A stretch of 64,000 nucleotides of DNA from Acinetobacter indicus CIP 110367 (GCF_000488255.1 NZ_KI530745.1:558001-622000); one strand, 5' to 3'; shown: positions 52,941 to 63,402, counted from the first letter of the stretch. A program made the numbers and translations. Notes: generated from the letters alone by a model not told the origin.

Positions 52941-55094
52941 TCAATATTTGAATTTCACTGCAACGCTATAATTTGCCGGCGCACCATAGAAGCCTTGCTG
53001 GTTCGGGAAATTGAACAGGTATTTTTCATTGGTCAGATTATTTCCGTTGGCCTGCAGGGTGATATGTTCATTCAGCTCATAACTGGCCATCAGATTGACC
53101 AGTGCATACGCATCCTGTTCAATCATGCCCGCTTGCTGGGTCACGCCATTTGTGGAGCTTTCCGGTACTTCCAGATAGGTTTTATCCTGCCATTGCAGCC
53201 CAAGCCCCAGTCTGAGTTTTGGAATTTGCGGTACCTGATAGGTCGTCAACAGATTAAAAGACTGGTTCGGATTGAAGGTACGGGCATCTCCGCCGTTGAT
53301 CAGATCTTTGAGGCTAAACTGGGTATAACCAAAACTGAGATTGAGATGATCGCTTAACTGCCCGGCAAGACTGAACTCATACCCTTGAGAACGTAAATCG
53401 CTGACCTGGGTTTTGCGTAACGTCGGAATACCATCAGAGTCACGTAGTGGATAATTGCTTTGTTCTGTCCTGAAGATGGCCATGGTGGCAGTCAGTCTGT
53501 CATCTAACCAGGAACTTTTAATACCGGCTTCGTAACTTTCACCTTCAATCGGTTTATTGAGATTGCCATCTGCCGCTTTGCTGGTTTGCGGACGGAAAAT
53601 GGAGGTATAGCTTAAATAGCCGATATATTCAGGACTGAAGTTATACGTCAGCCCGGCATAGGGGAGGACTTTATCTTCATCATAAATGGTATCGGTTCCA
53701 TAACTGCTACCTGTACTTTTGGCTTGTACATAATTGGCACCAAGCAGTACTTTGAGATCATCATTCAGATGCAGACGAGTGGCGGCATACAGGCTCTGAT
53801 TTTTCTGCCGGATATGCATTTCCCCACTGGTTTTCGATAGATCCCAGCTCGGTTCTTCCGGGGTAAAACTGGCTAAATCTGTGGTGAGAGGCTGGGCAAA
53901 ACGACCTCCGTAACCCAGTTCATCCAGCTGGTTTTCTGCCCAGATATACCCTACAGATGCTTCATGACGTTGTCCCCAGAGCAGATAAGTACCACTGAAA
54001 CTCAGACTGGCTTGCTGCTGTTTATTGTCATCCAGATACATGCCCGGATAGAGAAACACGCCTGATGTGCCATCAGCCCCCGGCCGGCCTGAAAGATATA
54101 AAAGTTTTGCATCCCGTTTTGTCCGCTTTTTGTCATAGCTGAGTTTGGCTGTCCAGTCACCCCCGAGTTTTTGTTCAATCTCGGCAAAATAGTTTTTAAT
54201 ATTGCTATCCCAATAGGTCCAGTCCGGACTGTAATTATAATGTTGTGGATAATGAAGCTGTTCGCCTTCGGTGTTGATGAGCGGATTGGAACCCCAATTC
54301 ACGCTATTCGGTTGATGCTGGGTTTCGCTATAACCGGCGGTCAACAGGGTAGAGTCAGTCAGATCTGCTTCTAGCACCGCCCCTACACCGTTTTTCTCCA
54401 GGCTATAACGGTCCAGATAACTGTCACCCGTCTGCTGATAACCAAACAGCCGTCCTCGGATTCTGCCATCTTCCGTCAGGGCAGAGGATACATCGGCTTC
54501 ATAGCGCTGGGTATTCCATGAACCGTAACTGGCATTGAGTGCTGCCTGAAAGTCCTGAGTCGGGCGTTTTCGAATCAGGTTAATGGTTGCACCCGGATCG
54601 CCAATCCCATTATTCAAGGCATTGGCACCTTTAACGACTTCAATCCGATCAAATAAAAAACTGTCCGGATTGTCATTATTATAATTATAGCCTTCAAGCG
54701 GCAGCCCAACGCCGTCGACCAGCACATTGGAAATTTCAAAGCCACGTGAGAGGTAAGAGGTTCGTTCCGTTTCCTGATTGCTCACCATAATACCGGGGGA
54801 GTTGCGCAGGACATCGCGGGTATTGTTCAGGCTAAAGTCATCCAGTTGCTGGCGCGTGACCACATTGACCGTTTGCGGCGTTTCTTTGAGTGGAATATCG
54901 AGCTTGGAGGCTGTTGCAGAGTTTTGAATAATATAACGTTGAGTGTGTTCAGAACTTTGATCTGCCTTAGCGGGTTCAGCGGTCATGGTAATAGTGGCGA
55001 GCTGCTGCGTATCTTCTGCAAAGCCTTGTTGACACACTAAAATTGCAAGACTTAGCAAAGATAGCTTGAAGGATGGGTGCATGAGGTAGGACAT
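52941..55094 (-). CDS. TonB-dependent siderophore receptor
   Basis: 717 residues with signal peptide (LSLLSLAILVCQQGFAE), a TonB box/linker (QQLATITMTAEP), plug domain (LDIPLKETPQTVNVVTRQQLDD, RIEVVKGANALNNGIGDPGATINLIRKRP) and a barrel ending NYSVAVKFKY with terminal aromatic. Full-length ferric-siderophore receptor type. Fur box is just upstream. Ligand unknown; the operon with PepSY and DUF4198 suggests a siderophore reduced in the periplasm. Confidence 0.85.
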   Translation of the reverse strand: MSYLMHPSFKLSLLSLAILVCQQGFAEDTQQLATITMTAEPAKADQSSEHTQRYIIQNSATASKLDIPLKETPQTVNVVTRQQLDDFSLNNTRDVLRNSPGIMVSNQETERTSYLSRGFEISNVLVDGVGLPLEGYNYNNDNPDSFLFDRIEVVKGANALNNGIGDPGATINLIRKRPTQDFQAALNASYGSWNTQRYEADVSSALTEDGRIRGRLFGYQQTGDSYLDRYSLEKNGVGAVLEADLTDSTLLTAGYSETQHQPNSVNWGSNPLINTEGEQLHYPQHYNYSPDWTYWDSNIKNYFAEIEQKLGGDWTAKLSYDKKRTKRDAKLLYLSGRPGADGTSGVFLYPGMYLDDNKQQQASLSFSGTYLLWGQRHEASVGYIWAENQLDELGYGGRFAQPLTTDLASFTPEEPSWDLSKTSGEMHIRQKNQSLYAATRLHLNDDLKVLLGANYVQAKSTGSSYGTDTIYDEDKVLPYAGLTYNFSPEYIGYLSYTSIFRPQTSKAADGNLNKPIEGESYEAGIKSSWLDDRLTATMAIFRTEQSNYPLRDSDGIPTLRKTQVSDLRSQGYEFSLAGQLSDHLNLSFGYTQFSLKDLINGGDARTFNPNQSFNLLTTYQVPQIPKLRLGLGLQWQDKTYLEVPESSTNGVTQQAGMIEQDAYALVNLMASYELNEHITLQANGNNLTNEKYLFNFPNQQGFYGAPANYSVAVKFKY

Positions 55095-55108
55095 TTTTGT
55101 TAATGAAA

Positions 55109-55125
55109 ATGATAATAATTATCAT
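55109..55125 (-). promoter_or_regulatory. Fur box of the siderophore receptor operon
   Basis: ATGATAAT-A-ATTATCAT, a perfect 8-bp dyad matching the iron box, 15 bp before the receptor ATG. It implies iron-repressed expression. Confidence 0.8.
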
Positions 55126-55128
55126 AAA

Positions 55129-55673
55129 TGTTATTTGTTAATTTATTACAAAGCAATCCTGATTCCATAGGAAATATGAATGAAAGATGAATAAATCATG
55201 GAGAAATTAGGAGGTCGTGCGCTTAAGTGTGAGATAGAAGGTAGCTATTTTTAGGAAAAATAAGGGGTTACTGTATTAGCTATTTCTGGCTAGTTCATCT
55301 TGAATATATTGCAATATATTCTTTTAAATATTCTGGTTGGATGTTCTGGTGTTAAGTGATTGGCTTTTGAATAAGAATTGGGGGATAGAGGAGGTATTTT
55401 GCATCTTAGTCTATAAGAGATGACCTCAATTCAATGATCGGGATAATGCAAAGCTTCTTTATCAAAGTCATTAAGGTTATGCTCTGGTGAACAGGCTTGG
55501 TGTCATATTGCTGTCGGCTATTTTTCAGTTCAACCACCTGAGTTCCTGTTCGCATCGAGATGACTTCATGTTTGCACCACTCATATCAGCCCCTATGAAT
55601 GACAGATAATCCAGTGATCTAGATGTTTTCATAAAGATAGACCATACAAAGAATTGAGCCTATTTAAGCATCT
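55129..55673. other. 545-bp gap between iron and phytase operons, no gene seen
   Basis: No frame with a ribosome site and family resemblance was found on either strand. Short minus-strand frames read pieces like GADMSGANMKS but are interrupted. It probably holds the downstream end of tonB and decayed sequence. Confidence 0.4.
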
Positions 55674-56468
55674 TTATTCAATCCGGTATTCAAAGGTATT
55701 TTTAATTTTAGCAACTTCAACAGCTCGACCATTGACGATCCGTGGCTGGTATTTGAACTGCCGGGCTGCATTGAGTGAAGGACGCACAAATATCGGATCA
55801 CAGTCCGATAATGCTTTAGGATTTACCACTTGGCCTTGAGTATTCACGCTATATTCGACCGTGCAGTTGCCTTCCAATTCATTCTCCAGTGCTCGCATTG
55901 GGTAATCCGGTTTCACTTTTGAAATCGGTTTGTAGTTTTTTTCATCAAATACAGGCGGGGGTTGTGTATTTTCCGCCACTATCGGTTTGCTGACAGATGG
56001 CGCCGGTTGTGTAGCCGCAGCAGACTGGACCGGTGCAGGAGGAGCCTCATGTGTCATTGCTGCAGTAGTTTGCATGGTGGCGGATGTATGATCTGTCACT
56101 GCTTGTGAGCTGGCGACTTTGGGTTGAGGACTTGGCTCTGGTTTGGCTGTGGTTGGCTGGTTGGAAGCGGGCTTTGCTTTAACCGACTGAGCGGGTTGAG
56201 TTGGCGCGGACTGGACTGGTGCAGCGACTGAGGGCATTACTTGAGATTGAGCTGGCACTTGAGTTGGCGCACGTTCAGGTTGGAGCTGAGGTGATATGTC
56301 AGCTTTTGGAAGCTGTACAAATTTAACCTGTACTGACTTGGGTGTGACTTCTTGGATGGGACGGTCAAAATTCTGGTTGAACACGCTGTAGACCAGGGTG
56401 GCATGCAATACAGCCGTCACAGAGAAAGCGACAGCAGTGGCTGGATTGATCCGTGATATGCTTTTCAC
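55674..56468 (-). CDS. tonB: TonB energy-transducing protein
   Basis: 264 residues: one N-terminal membrane helix (AVAFSVTAVLHATLVYSVF), a long Pro/Ala/Gln-rich periplasmic spacer (about 60-185) and a C-terminal TonB domain (PISKVKPDYPMRALENELEG, later FKYQPRIVNGRAVE). Overlaps exbD by 4 bp. Part of a dedicated system with the phytase receptor. Confidence 0.88.
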   Translation of the reverse strand: MKSISRINPATAVAFSVTAVLHATLVYSVFNQNFDRPIQEVTPKSVQVKFVQLPKADISPQLQPERAPTQVPAQSQVMPSVAAPVQSAPTQPAQSVKAKPASNQPTTAKPEPSPQPKVASSQAVTDHTSATMQTTAAMTHEAPPAPVQSAAATQPAPSVSKPIVAENTQPPPVFDEKNYKPISKVKPDYPMRALENELEGNCTVEYSVNTQGQVVNPKALSDCDPIFVRPSLNAARQFKYQPRIVNGRAVEVAKIKNTFEYRIE

Positions 56469-56911
56469 TGATCCTGCTCCTCGGTGACTAGGCCTAATTG
56501 CTCAACGCCACTTTGTTGTAGCAATCCAATGGTTTGGGCAACAAGCTCATAATTAGCGCTACGATCTGCACGAATAAACACCTGAATATCCTGATGGATT
56601 TGTAGCAGTGGAGATAATTTTTCTTTCATTTCTGTCAGATTCGTTGCCCGATCGGTGACTTGTGCAGTGTCGACACTTTCGCCCACATTCCAGTAATAGC
56701 GGCCATCTTCCTGAATCGAAATAGTAATGACTTTTTGTTCCTTGGGCGTGACCAGAGTTTCAGCCTCCAGATTCGGCAAGTTCACTTTTATGCCTTGGGT
56801 GAGCATGGGGGCAGTGACCATAAAAATCACCAGCAGCACGAGCATCACGTCGATATAGGGAACAACGTTCATTTCTGCGTTGAGTGCGTGCTTTTTCTGA
56901 CGTTTCTGCAT
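56465..56911 (-). CDS. exbD: ExbD proton-motive component
   Basis: 148 residues with one N-terminal helix carrying the functional Asp (NVVPYIDVMLVLLVIFMV) and a periplasmic domain. Standard ExbD size. Works with ExbB and TonB. Confidence 0.9.
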   Translation of the reverse strand: MQKRQKKHALNAEMNVVPYIDVMLVLLVIFMVTAPMLTQGIKVNLPNLEAETLVTPKEQKVITISIQEDGRYYWNVGESVDTAQVTDRATNLTEMKEKLSPLLQIHQDIQVFIRADRSANYELVAQTIGLLQQSGVEQLGLVTEEQDQ

Positions 56912-56917
56912 GTGGTA

Positions 56918-57604
56918 TTAATTCCCTGCCTGTAAAAAACGCAGCATTCGGGTTTGTAATTCATTGCCGAAACTGTAATAACTATTAGAAATTTTTTCTG
57001 CACGGGCACTCAGGCGGTTATAGGCGATCACCGCAGGGATGGCTGCAAATAAACCAATGGCGGTGGCAATTAATGCTTCCGCAATACCCGGTGCGACAGC
57101 AGAAAGGGTGGCTTGCTCAAGCTGAGACAGACCAATAAAAGAATTCATGATACCCCAGACAGTGCCAAACAAACCGATATAGGGACTAACTGAACCCACA
57201 GTCGCCAGAAAACTCAAGTGCTTTTCCAGTTTTTCTTCCTGTTCGGTGACGCAGGTGAGCAAACGCCGTTCAACTTGATCGGTCACCGCTGTCGAAGATA
57301 GGCGAGTGCTGGCATGTCGAAGCGCATGAAATTCATCCAGGCCGGCCTGATAGATCTGTCCAAGCCCCCCTGATTTCGGCCCAGATGGTTCGGTTGTGGC
57401 AAGCGGAAAAGGCTGTTGGCGGAACTGGCTTAAAAAGACTTTATTCGCAGCTGTTTCCTGACGCAGGCGAATACTCTGTTTGATAATGACATACCAGCTA
57501 ATAATGGATGCCAGTAATAAAATCAGCATTACTGCTTGAACCAGCAGGCTGGCATGGCTAATCAATTCCCATACTGAAAGCTGTGCTGCAGATGGATTCG
57601 ACAT
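56918..57604 (-). CDS. exbB: ExbB/TolQ-family proton channel component
   Basis: 228 residues with three membrane helices: LVQAVMLILLLASIISWYVI, LATVGSVSPYIGLFGTVWGIM and IAEALIATAIGLFAAIPAVI. The TVGS..GLFGTVWGI segment is typical of MotA/TolQ/ExbB. Follows the phytase gene by about 70 bp. Confidence 0.9.
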   Translation of the reverse strand: MSNPSAAQLSVWELISHASLLVQAVMLILLLASIISWYVIIKQSIRLRQETAANKVFLSQFRQQPFPLATTEPSGPKSGGLGQIYQAGLDEFHALRHASTRLSSTAVTDQVERRLLTCVTEQEEKLEKHLSFLATVGSVSPYIGLFGTVWGIMNSFIGLSQLEQATLSAVAPGIAEALIATAIGLFAAIPAVIAYNRLSARAEKISNSYYSFGNELQTRMLRFLQAGN

Positions 57605-57675
57605 AAAAACCTCAATAAAATTATTCTTAGATGAAACACAGGTACAGCGCCGTAGGCTGTACCTGAGGCAAGTGC

Positions 57676-59643
57676 TTATTCCAGACCCAAGGCTTGTGCA
57701 ATTTTTTCCCAGGCTACATATTTGTAGTTCTGATTGCCTTCTGGCATACGCTTACGTCCGTCCTGAACCACCAGCATGCCTTTTTTCCAGATACCTCCCA
57801 GATTGGCTGAGGTCACCTCAAGCCCGTCCGTTTCAGAGACCGCATCAATCTCGTGATTCAGATTGGCTGAGATTTTAAATTTCCCGCGCAGCTGATAAGG
57901 GGCGGCAGCATCGACTATTACATAACTGTCATCTCCCTGGCTGGAAATAACCAGATAATCACGAACTTGACCTTTATAAATGGCCAGTCCTTCAATGTCC
58001 GCCTTGACCTGTTCCCCAACAGTGATCACCGGTTGTAGCTGAATCTGCTTAGGGTCATCCAGCTTGGTGGTCCACACCGCTTTTGCTTCTTCACCGACAT
58101 AGATCCGGTCATGTTCATCATCCACCACACAGCCTTCAGGCTGACTAGACACTTTAAACTTGAGGACTTCCTCTGCGCTTAGGCCGCTTGCCTTGCTTTG
58201 AATCTTATATTGCACAAAAGTGCCATTTTTATCGTTTGGAATGGCAAAGGTTTCACCTTGCCGGTTCTGGTACATACAGAATCCATAGATGTTATTGAGA
58301 TCTGTTGGCAGTTCTCCTAAATTTTTGACCTGTCCGGTTTTTTGATGGATGCTGAACAGGTGAAGGCTGTTCTGATCGCGGTTGGTGGCGATGGCTAAAT
58401 CGACTGTCTGTTGCCCCAGTTTGAAATTCGGTCGAATATCAACATTATTCAGACGGCCGACTTTTAAGTATTGCAGCTGTTTCCCGTTCAGGTCGTAGAC
58501 CGCAAGGCCACCTTGTTTATCTGTACCCAGCACACGTGACAGACGTGGGTTAGCCTGATTGACCCAGATTGCGGGATCATCAGCCGCATCACCACGGCTT
58601 GGAACCAAATCGGTTTCGACATCTGCCGGGATGGCTAAGCCTGCTTTTTTAGGAGGCAGGGCTTGCGTGGTCCAGTCAATGTTCAATAGCTTGATCTGAT
58701 CATCAACCAGTAACAGCTGTTTCTGGTCTTGGGTACCTTTCAGGCTGATACGTTCAGGCTCATCTACATTCTGTAGAGAGAGCGGAGGTAATTTGTGCCA
58801 TGAAGTACCCTCAATGTGATAGCGGTACAGCACAGCTTTGGATTCATCCATTGCTGCCAGTGCATTGTCGATCAAGCTTAGTCCGCTAACATTGCCTAGA
58901 ATTGATCCATGCGGATGATTCAAATCTACTGGATAGCGGATCAGATCTGCTTCAGGATCTGCCTCATAGGCCCAAATGCCCACATCTTCTTCATTGATAT
59001 ACAGTTTGTCTTGATGGTCATCTACCACACAAAAACCACTGTTGGGTGGCAGGCTCATGTTACGAATAAAACGAGGGCTAATCTGGTTTGAGCCTCCAGA
59101 CTGAATCATCCATTGCTCCCCGATACCTTCTTCTCCCACCAGAAAGCTATATAAAGATTGATCAGGCGTGAGATACAGGCAGTTATCTTCGGTTTTAAAG
59201 CTACGGGCCGCCAGATAGACAGGCTTTGCCCAGGTTCCGGTGTTTAAATCAAAACGGAAAATGACCGGTCGCTGCTGAAGTAAATCAGTGGTCTGGATAA
59301 TTAGCTGTTGGCCAATGCTGCGATAGTCAATTTTACTGAACGAGCCGGGAATATGCTGTACACGTTGGGCATTTGAATTCCACAGGCTTAGGCCTTGGGT
59401 TTTGCTGCTGGTGATCACTTGAGCATTTAAACCATCAAGCTCAATCCAATGTGCATCTTCGACGGTGATGGGTAACTTGAAAATTTGCTCCACCGGCAGC
59501 GCAGGCTGATCCAATGCTGAAAGAGTCTGTTCCAGATGAAGAGGGCTGCTGATGGTGTTTTTTTGGGTATGAGCAGAGGAGGCACAGCCAGATAAAGCCA
59601 CAAGCGCTGCACAGAGGGCGCTTAATTTAAAAAGCATTGTCAT
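57676..59643 (-). CDS. Beta-propeller phytase lipoprotein, two-domain type
   Basis: 655 residues. N-terminal lipoprotein signal with lipobox LSGC (Cys about 20). The second half carries the beta-propeller phytase signature DAADDPAIWVN, then VLGTDKQGGLAVYDLNGKQL and the RxxNVDIRP block; the first half is a degenerate propeller, as in dual-domain phytases. Ca-dependent removal of phosphate from phytate at the cell surface is the family activity. It lies between a TonB receptor and exbB-exbD-tonB. Confidence 0.88.
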   Translation of the reverse strand: MTMLFKLSALCAALVALSGCASSAHTQKNTISSPLHLEQTLSALDQPALPVEQIFKLPITVEDAHWIELDGLNAQVITSSKTQGLSLWNSNAQRVQHIPGSFSKIDYRSIGQQLIIQTTDLLQQRPVIFRFDLNTGTWAKPVYLAARSFKTEDNCLYLTPDQSLYSFLVGEEGIGEQWMIQSGGSNQISPRFIRNMSLPPNSGFCVVDDHQDKLYINEEDVGIWAYEADPEADLIRYPVDLNHPHGSILGNVSGLSLIDNALAAMDESKAVLYRYHIEGTSWHKLPPLSLQNVDEPERISLKGTQDQKQLLLVDDQIKLLNIDWTTQALPPKKAGLAIPADVETDLVPSRGDAADDPAIWVNQANPRLSRVLGTDKQGGLAVYDLNGKQLQYLKVGRLNNVDIRPNFKLGQQTVDLAIATNRDQNSLHLFSIHQKTGQVKNLGELPTDLNNIYGFCMYQNRQGETFAIPNDKNGTFVQYKIQSKASGLSAEEVLKFKVSSQPEGCVVDDEHDRIYVGEEAKAVWTTKLDDPKQIQLQPVITVGEQVKADIEGLAIYKGQVRDYLVISSQGDDSYVIVDAAAPYQLRGKFKISANLNHEIDAVSETDGLEVTSANLGGIWKKGMLVVQDGRKRMPEGNQNYKYVAWEKIAQALGLE

Positions 59644-59701
59644 GATTTTTCTCTAAATAAAAAGTACCCAAAGCCAAAGTGGCTTTGGGTGAGCTAAAGG
59701 C

Positions 59702-62161
59702 TTAGAAATGTGTGAATTTCAGACCAACTTTATAGCTCGGGCCGTATTCTTCGTATTGCGCGTTATAATGACGATTGCCGTTATAGTTGTAATACACTTC
59801 ATCGGTCAGGTTTTGTGCATTAAAGAACAGCTGGATATTTTTGTTAAAATTCACATGACCGCTCAAATCAACAAACACCTGATCATCGGTATATAAATCT
59901 TTTTCTGGCTCATCAATGCCAGAAATTTCATTCAGATAACGGGATTTATAGTTGGCGGCAAGACGCAGACCCACACGGTCGTTTTCCCAGCCGATCATGG
60001 CATTACCGACCACTTTAGATTGGCTTGGGAAATTAATGGTTCGGGTCATCAATTCACCATCGACCATACCTTCAATATTGGCTTTGGCACGACTGAAGGT
60101 GCTGTTAAGACCAAAGATGAAGTTATGCCATTTTTGGCTATAGCCGAGTTCTACACCGTAAATTTTGGCGGATGAACCGTTTTTGAAAGTCATGGCTTCA
60201 TCAAAATCAGTCCAGTCACCAGTGCCTGCAACGTTAGCGTTATAAATAAAGTGATCAATATCTTTATAGAACGCATTCATGGAAATTACGCTGGCATCAC
60301 CAAAGTATTTCTCTACGCCTAAATCGAAGTTGGAGGCTTCCAGCGCTTTAAGATTTGGATTACCAAACTCGGCTTCATCACCATCAATATAAATCCCCGG
60401 TCGAGATTGTTCAAAGTTTGGACGTACCACAGTATTGGTCCATGCGGCTCTTAAAATAGCATCACTACTTAATTGATATTTAAGATGCAGGCTCGGTAAC
60501 CAGTGATCATAATCATTTTGGGTGGAAACAGACGTGCTTTCACCATACAGAATCCGATAGCCTTGTGTTTCAAAATCGGTATCTTCATAGCGTAAACCCG
60601 CAATCACCCGTAACCGATCAAAATCAATGGTATTCATGACGTAAGCGGCATGAATATCTTCCGAAGTTTTATAGTCGCTGATGACCGATTCTTCAGCATC
60701 TCGCCAGTCATTCAGGTTGAGCTGGGCCAGTTGATTATGGATCGGGCCACTAGACAAGGTCGGGCCGAACTGTGCCAGTTCATAATGACCGTTTGAACCA
60801 AAATGGGCAGGGGATGTGTCTAAATCTTCAACTTTCCAGATTTCAGTATCATTGGTTTTGGTGCGCTGGCTGACTTTTGCCCCAAATTTGAAGACAGATG
60901 CATAATCGTTGAGCAGATAATCGCGGCTCAGATCGAATTTGGCATTTTTCTCTTTATCTTTGGCTGTGCTTTTTTCCCATTCTACTTCATCGAGTTCATA
61001 CCGGCTTGGGTCATAAAAGCTGGCCGCGCCTTTCACGACAGGAATGCGCGTGCTTGAATATTGCAGATCATCAAATTCACCGACAAATCCGGCACCGGCA
61101 ATACCGCCCGGATTCTTTTCCGAGGCTTCGCTATAGCCGAGCTGAGCTTCCAGCGTCCACTGATCAAAACGGTTTTTACCGCCTAGCACAAAGGATTTAA
61201 TTTCCTGGGTTTCTTCACGTTCTTTCAGTTCACGAACTACTTCTGCACTGCCTGGTGTATTTATGGCGAGCGGATCGGAAAATTCAACACCTGCAGCCTG
61301 ACGGGTTTCATTGTCCTGGAAGCGGCTATATAAGGTACGTAAATAGTATTCACTGTTCTTATTTGGTCGAAAATCGAAATTCAGGCCCGCGCCCAGACGT
61401 TCACGTTCAATATCATATTGACGCATTTCTGTTTCTTCGAGCAGGCCATTCTCCCATTTCCCTCCGGTTTCAACGTTATCTGAACCAAAGGTACGCTCTT
61501 GCCAGCTCAGGGCTGCAGCGACACCAAAATTATCGGTGCCGGAACCGAGACTGAATTTCTGGCTCACCGCACCTGATACTTTCGGGCTATATTCTTCATG
61601 TTTTTCATCATAACCGCCTTCAACTGCAGCCGTATAAAACAGGCCGTCATGATCAAACGCCGACAGACTTTCAACCTGAATGGTCCCGCCCAGTGAGTTT
61701 GCATCCATATCTGGAGTTAAGGTTTTAATCACGGTTAAAGACTGCACCAGTTCTGCAGGTAAGACATCCAGCGCTACACCACGGCGCGATGCCTCTGGTG
61801 CAGGAACCAGCGTGCCATTAATCGTAACCGCATTCAGATCGGTGCCCAAACCTCGCACTGTAACAAAACGGCCTTCACCCTGGTCACGTTCAGTCGATAC
61901 CCCGGGGATGCGCTGTAAGGCTTCCGCCGCGTTATCATCGGGTAGTTTTGCAATGGCATCGGCATGCACCACGCTGGAAATCGAATCGGATTTGCGCTGT
62001 TCTTTTAATGCTTCATTGATACTTGCGGCCTGTCCAATTACACGGACGTATTCGGTTGCGGTTTCGGCCGCCAGACTATGGCCAGTGGCCAACATACATA
62101 ACACTAAAGTGCTGACCTTAAAGGTAAATGCTGCTGTTTTATTACTGCAATGAGTTCTCAT
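59702..62161 (-). CDS. TonB-dependent receptor of the phytase operon
   Basis: 819 residues with signal peptide (FKVSTLVLCMLATGHSLAAE), plug with ALQRIPGVSTERDQGEGRFVTVRG and SLGGTIQVES, and a barrel ending YKVGLKFTHF. The plug type is that of carbohydrate/complex-ligand receptors with the TERDQGEG motif, not siderophore receptors. No Fur box but a Pho-box-like site upstream, so uptake of an inositol phosphate or phosphate-rich ligand is the working idea. 58 bp before phytase. Confidence 0.85.
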   Translation of the reverse strand: MRTHCSNKTAAFTFKVSTLVLCMLATGHSLAAETATEYVRVIGQAASINEALKEQRKSDSISSVVHADAIAKLPDDNAAEALQRIPGVSTERDQGEGRFVTVRGLGTDLNAVTINGTLVPAPEASRRGVALDVLPAELVQSLTVIKTLTPDMDANSLGGTIQVESLSAFDHDGLFYTAAVEGGYDEKHEEYSPKVSGAVSQKFSLGSGTDNFGVAAALSWQERTFGSDNVETGGKWENGLLEETEMRQYDIERERLGAGLNFDFRPNKNSEYYLRTLYSRFQDNETRQAAGVEFSDPLAINTPGSAEVVRELKEREETQEIKSFVLGGKNRFDQWTLEAQLGYSEASEKNPGGIAGAGFVGEFDDLQYSSTRIPVVKGAASFYDPSRYELDEVEWEKSTAKDKEKNAKFDLSRDYLLNDYASVFKFGAKVSQRTKTNDTEIWKVEDLDTSPAHFGSNGHYELAQFGPTLSSGPIHNQLAQLNLNDWRDAEESVISDYKTSEDIHAAYVMNTIDFDRLRVIAGLRYEDTDFETQGYRILYGESTSVSTQNDYDHWLPSLHLKYQLSSDAILRAAWTNTVVRPNFEQSRPGIYIDGDEAEFGNPNLKALEASNFDLGVEKYFGDASVISMNAFYKDIDHFIYNANVAGTGDWTDFDEAMTFKNGSSAKIYGVELGYSQKWHNFIFGLNSTFSRAKANIEGMVDGELMTRTINFPSQSKVVGNAMIGWENDRVGLRLAANYKSRYLNEISGIDEPEKDLYTDDQVFVDLSGHVNFNKNIQLFFNAQNLTDEVYYNYNGNRHYNAQYEEYGPSYKVGLKFTHF

Positions 62162-62478
62162 TTATATTATCCCCAAAGAGCGCAATGGCTGTTTGTTGAG
62201 CACCTTAAATTTGGTCAATGACTAAATGATGACAATAACAAAAGCTGGAATGATATCCACCGATGTTTCAGTCCGGTTTGAGCTGATTTGATGGAAAAGT
62301 TGAGGCTCATGAAGAGCAGAAACGCGTATAAGGGCCTGTTAGCAGTGGTATTAAAAGTGAAGCGATAGACTTTTTAAAATTTATCCTGAGCTGATTTGAA
62401 AATCGGGCAAAAGCGGCTTGCAATTAAATTGTCATAAAATACTGATTAGCTTATGAAAACAATAATTATGTTCGGGCT
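62162..62478. promoter_or_regulatory. Divergent promoter region with Pho-box-like site
   Basis: 317-bp gap without genes. On the minus strand TTGTCAT-CATT-TAGTCAT (62218-62235) has two 7-base half-sites 4 bases apart, the PhoB box pattern (consensus CTGTCAT-N4-CTGTCAT, 6 of 7 and 5 of 7), 57 bp before the receptor ATG. The GGDEF gene starts on the other side. Confidence 0.55.
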
Positions 62479-63402
62479 ATGCTAAAACCATTCTTCTACT
62501 ATCCACGGCACTTTTTACTGGTGCTGATCATGGCCATCGCCTGTCTGGCTTTTTTTATGCTGTCCGGAAATTTTAAAGCACACAGTGAAATTCAGGTTAT
62601 TGACGTGATTGGGGAGGGGCTGGCCTGTTTACTGACTTTATTATGGATTTATCTCATTCTGAAAAGCCGTCCAAGAGGCTATGTGACCCGATATTTTTAT
62701 TGGGGACTGACCTTTGTCTTTCTGGCTTTATGGATGGATGTGCTGGATGAATTTATTGCTATTCCCAAAACATTGGTTTGGGATGATTTACTGGAATCCT
62801 TTACTACCCCTATCGGTTTTATTGTGCTGACCATTGCTATGGTGAACTGGCATAAAGAGCAGCTGGTCTTGTCCAGAAAACTGCAAACCAAAGAGCATGT
62901 ATTTCGGGATCACCGTTTATTTGATGCGATTACACCGCTGGCAGATGCTCAATACTTTAAACAGCAATTACAGCATGAAATTAACCAGCGCCATCATTCG
63001 GCAAAAAATATCCATCTGATGATGATCAATATTAAAGATTTAAGCGCCATCAATAGAGAGTTTGGTTTTGACACGGGCAATCAGGTCTTGTCGGTCATTG
63101 CACAAACCATCAGTCTGAATATCCGACCGTGTGATCTGGTCTGCCGTTTGGCCGGTGACAAATTTATTTTGATGCTGCTGGATCTGGCTGATGCACAGGT
63201 TGAGATCATGGCTAGAGAACTGCAGAAATGTATTCAGTCACAAATCTTTTATACACATCAGGATTTTCAGAAATTTAACATCGACTGCCGCTATACCATC
63301 AGTGAAGTTCAACAAGACAGCCCAGCTACGGAAATCCAGAAATTATATAAACAGATGAAACATCAGCAGATTATCAAGTTAAGAACAAGGATGTCGGTAT
63401 GA
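62479..63402 (+). CDS. Membrane protein with degenerate GGDEF domain
   Basis: 307 residues: four or so hydrophobic segments in the first 140 residues (FLLVLIMAIACLAFFMLSG, GEGLACLLTLLWIYLIL, YFYWGLTFVFLALWMDVL, FIVLTIAMVNW) then a GGDEF-like domain (INIKDLSAINREFGFDTGNQVL). The signature GG(D/E)EF is replaced by LAGDKFIL, so cyclic-di-GMP synthesis is doubtful; it may be a sensor or binding protein. Its stop overlaps the next gene by 4 bp. Confidence 0.75.
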   Translation: MLKPFFYYPRHFLLVLIMAIACLAFFMLSGNFKAHSEIQVIDVIGEGLACLLTLLWIYLILKSRPRGYVTRYFYWGLTFVFLALWMDVLDEFIAIPKTLVWDDLLESFTTPIGFIVLTIAMVNWHKEQLVLSRKLQTKEHVFRDHRLFDAITPLADAQYFKQQLQHEINQRHHSAKNIHLMMINIKDLSAINREFGFDTGNQVLSVIAQTISLNIRPCDLVCRLAGDKFILMLLDLADAQVEIMARELQKCIQSQIFYTHQDFQKFNIDCRYTISEVQQDSPATEIQKLYKQMKHQQIIKLRTRMSV

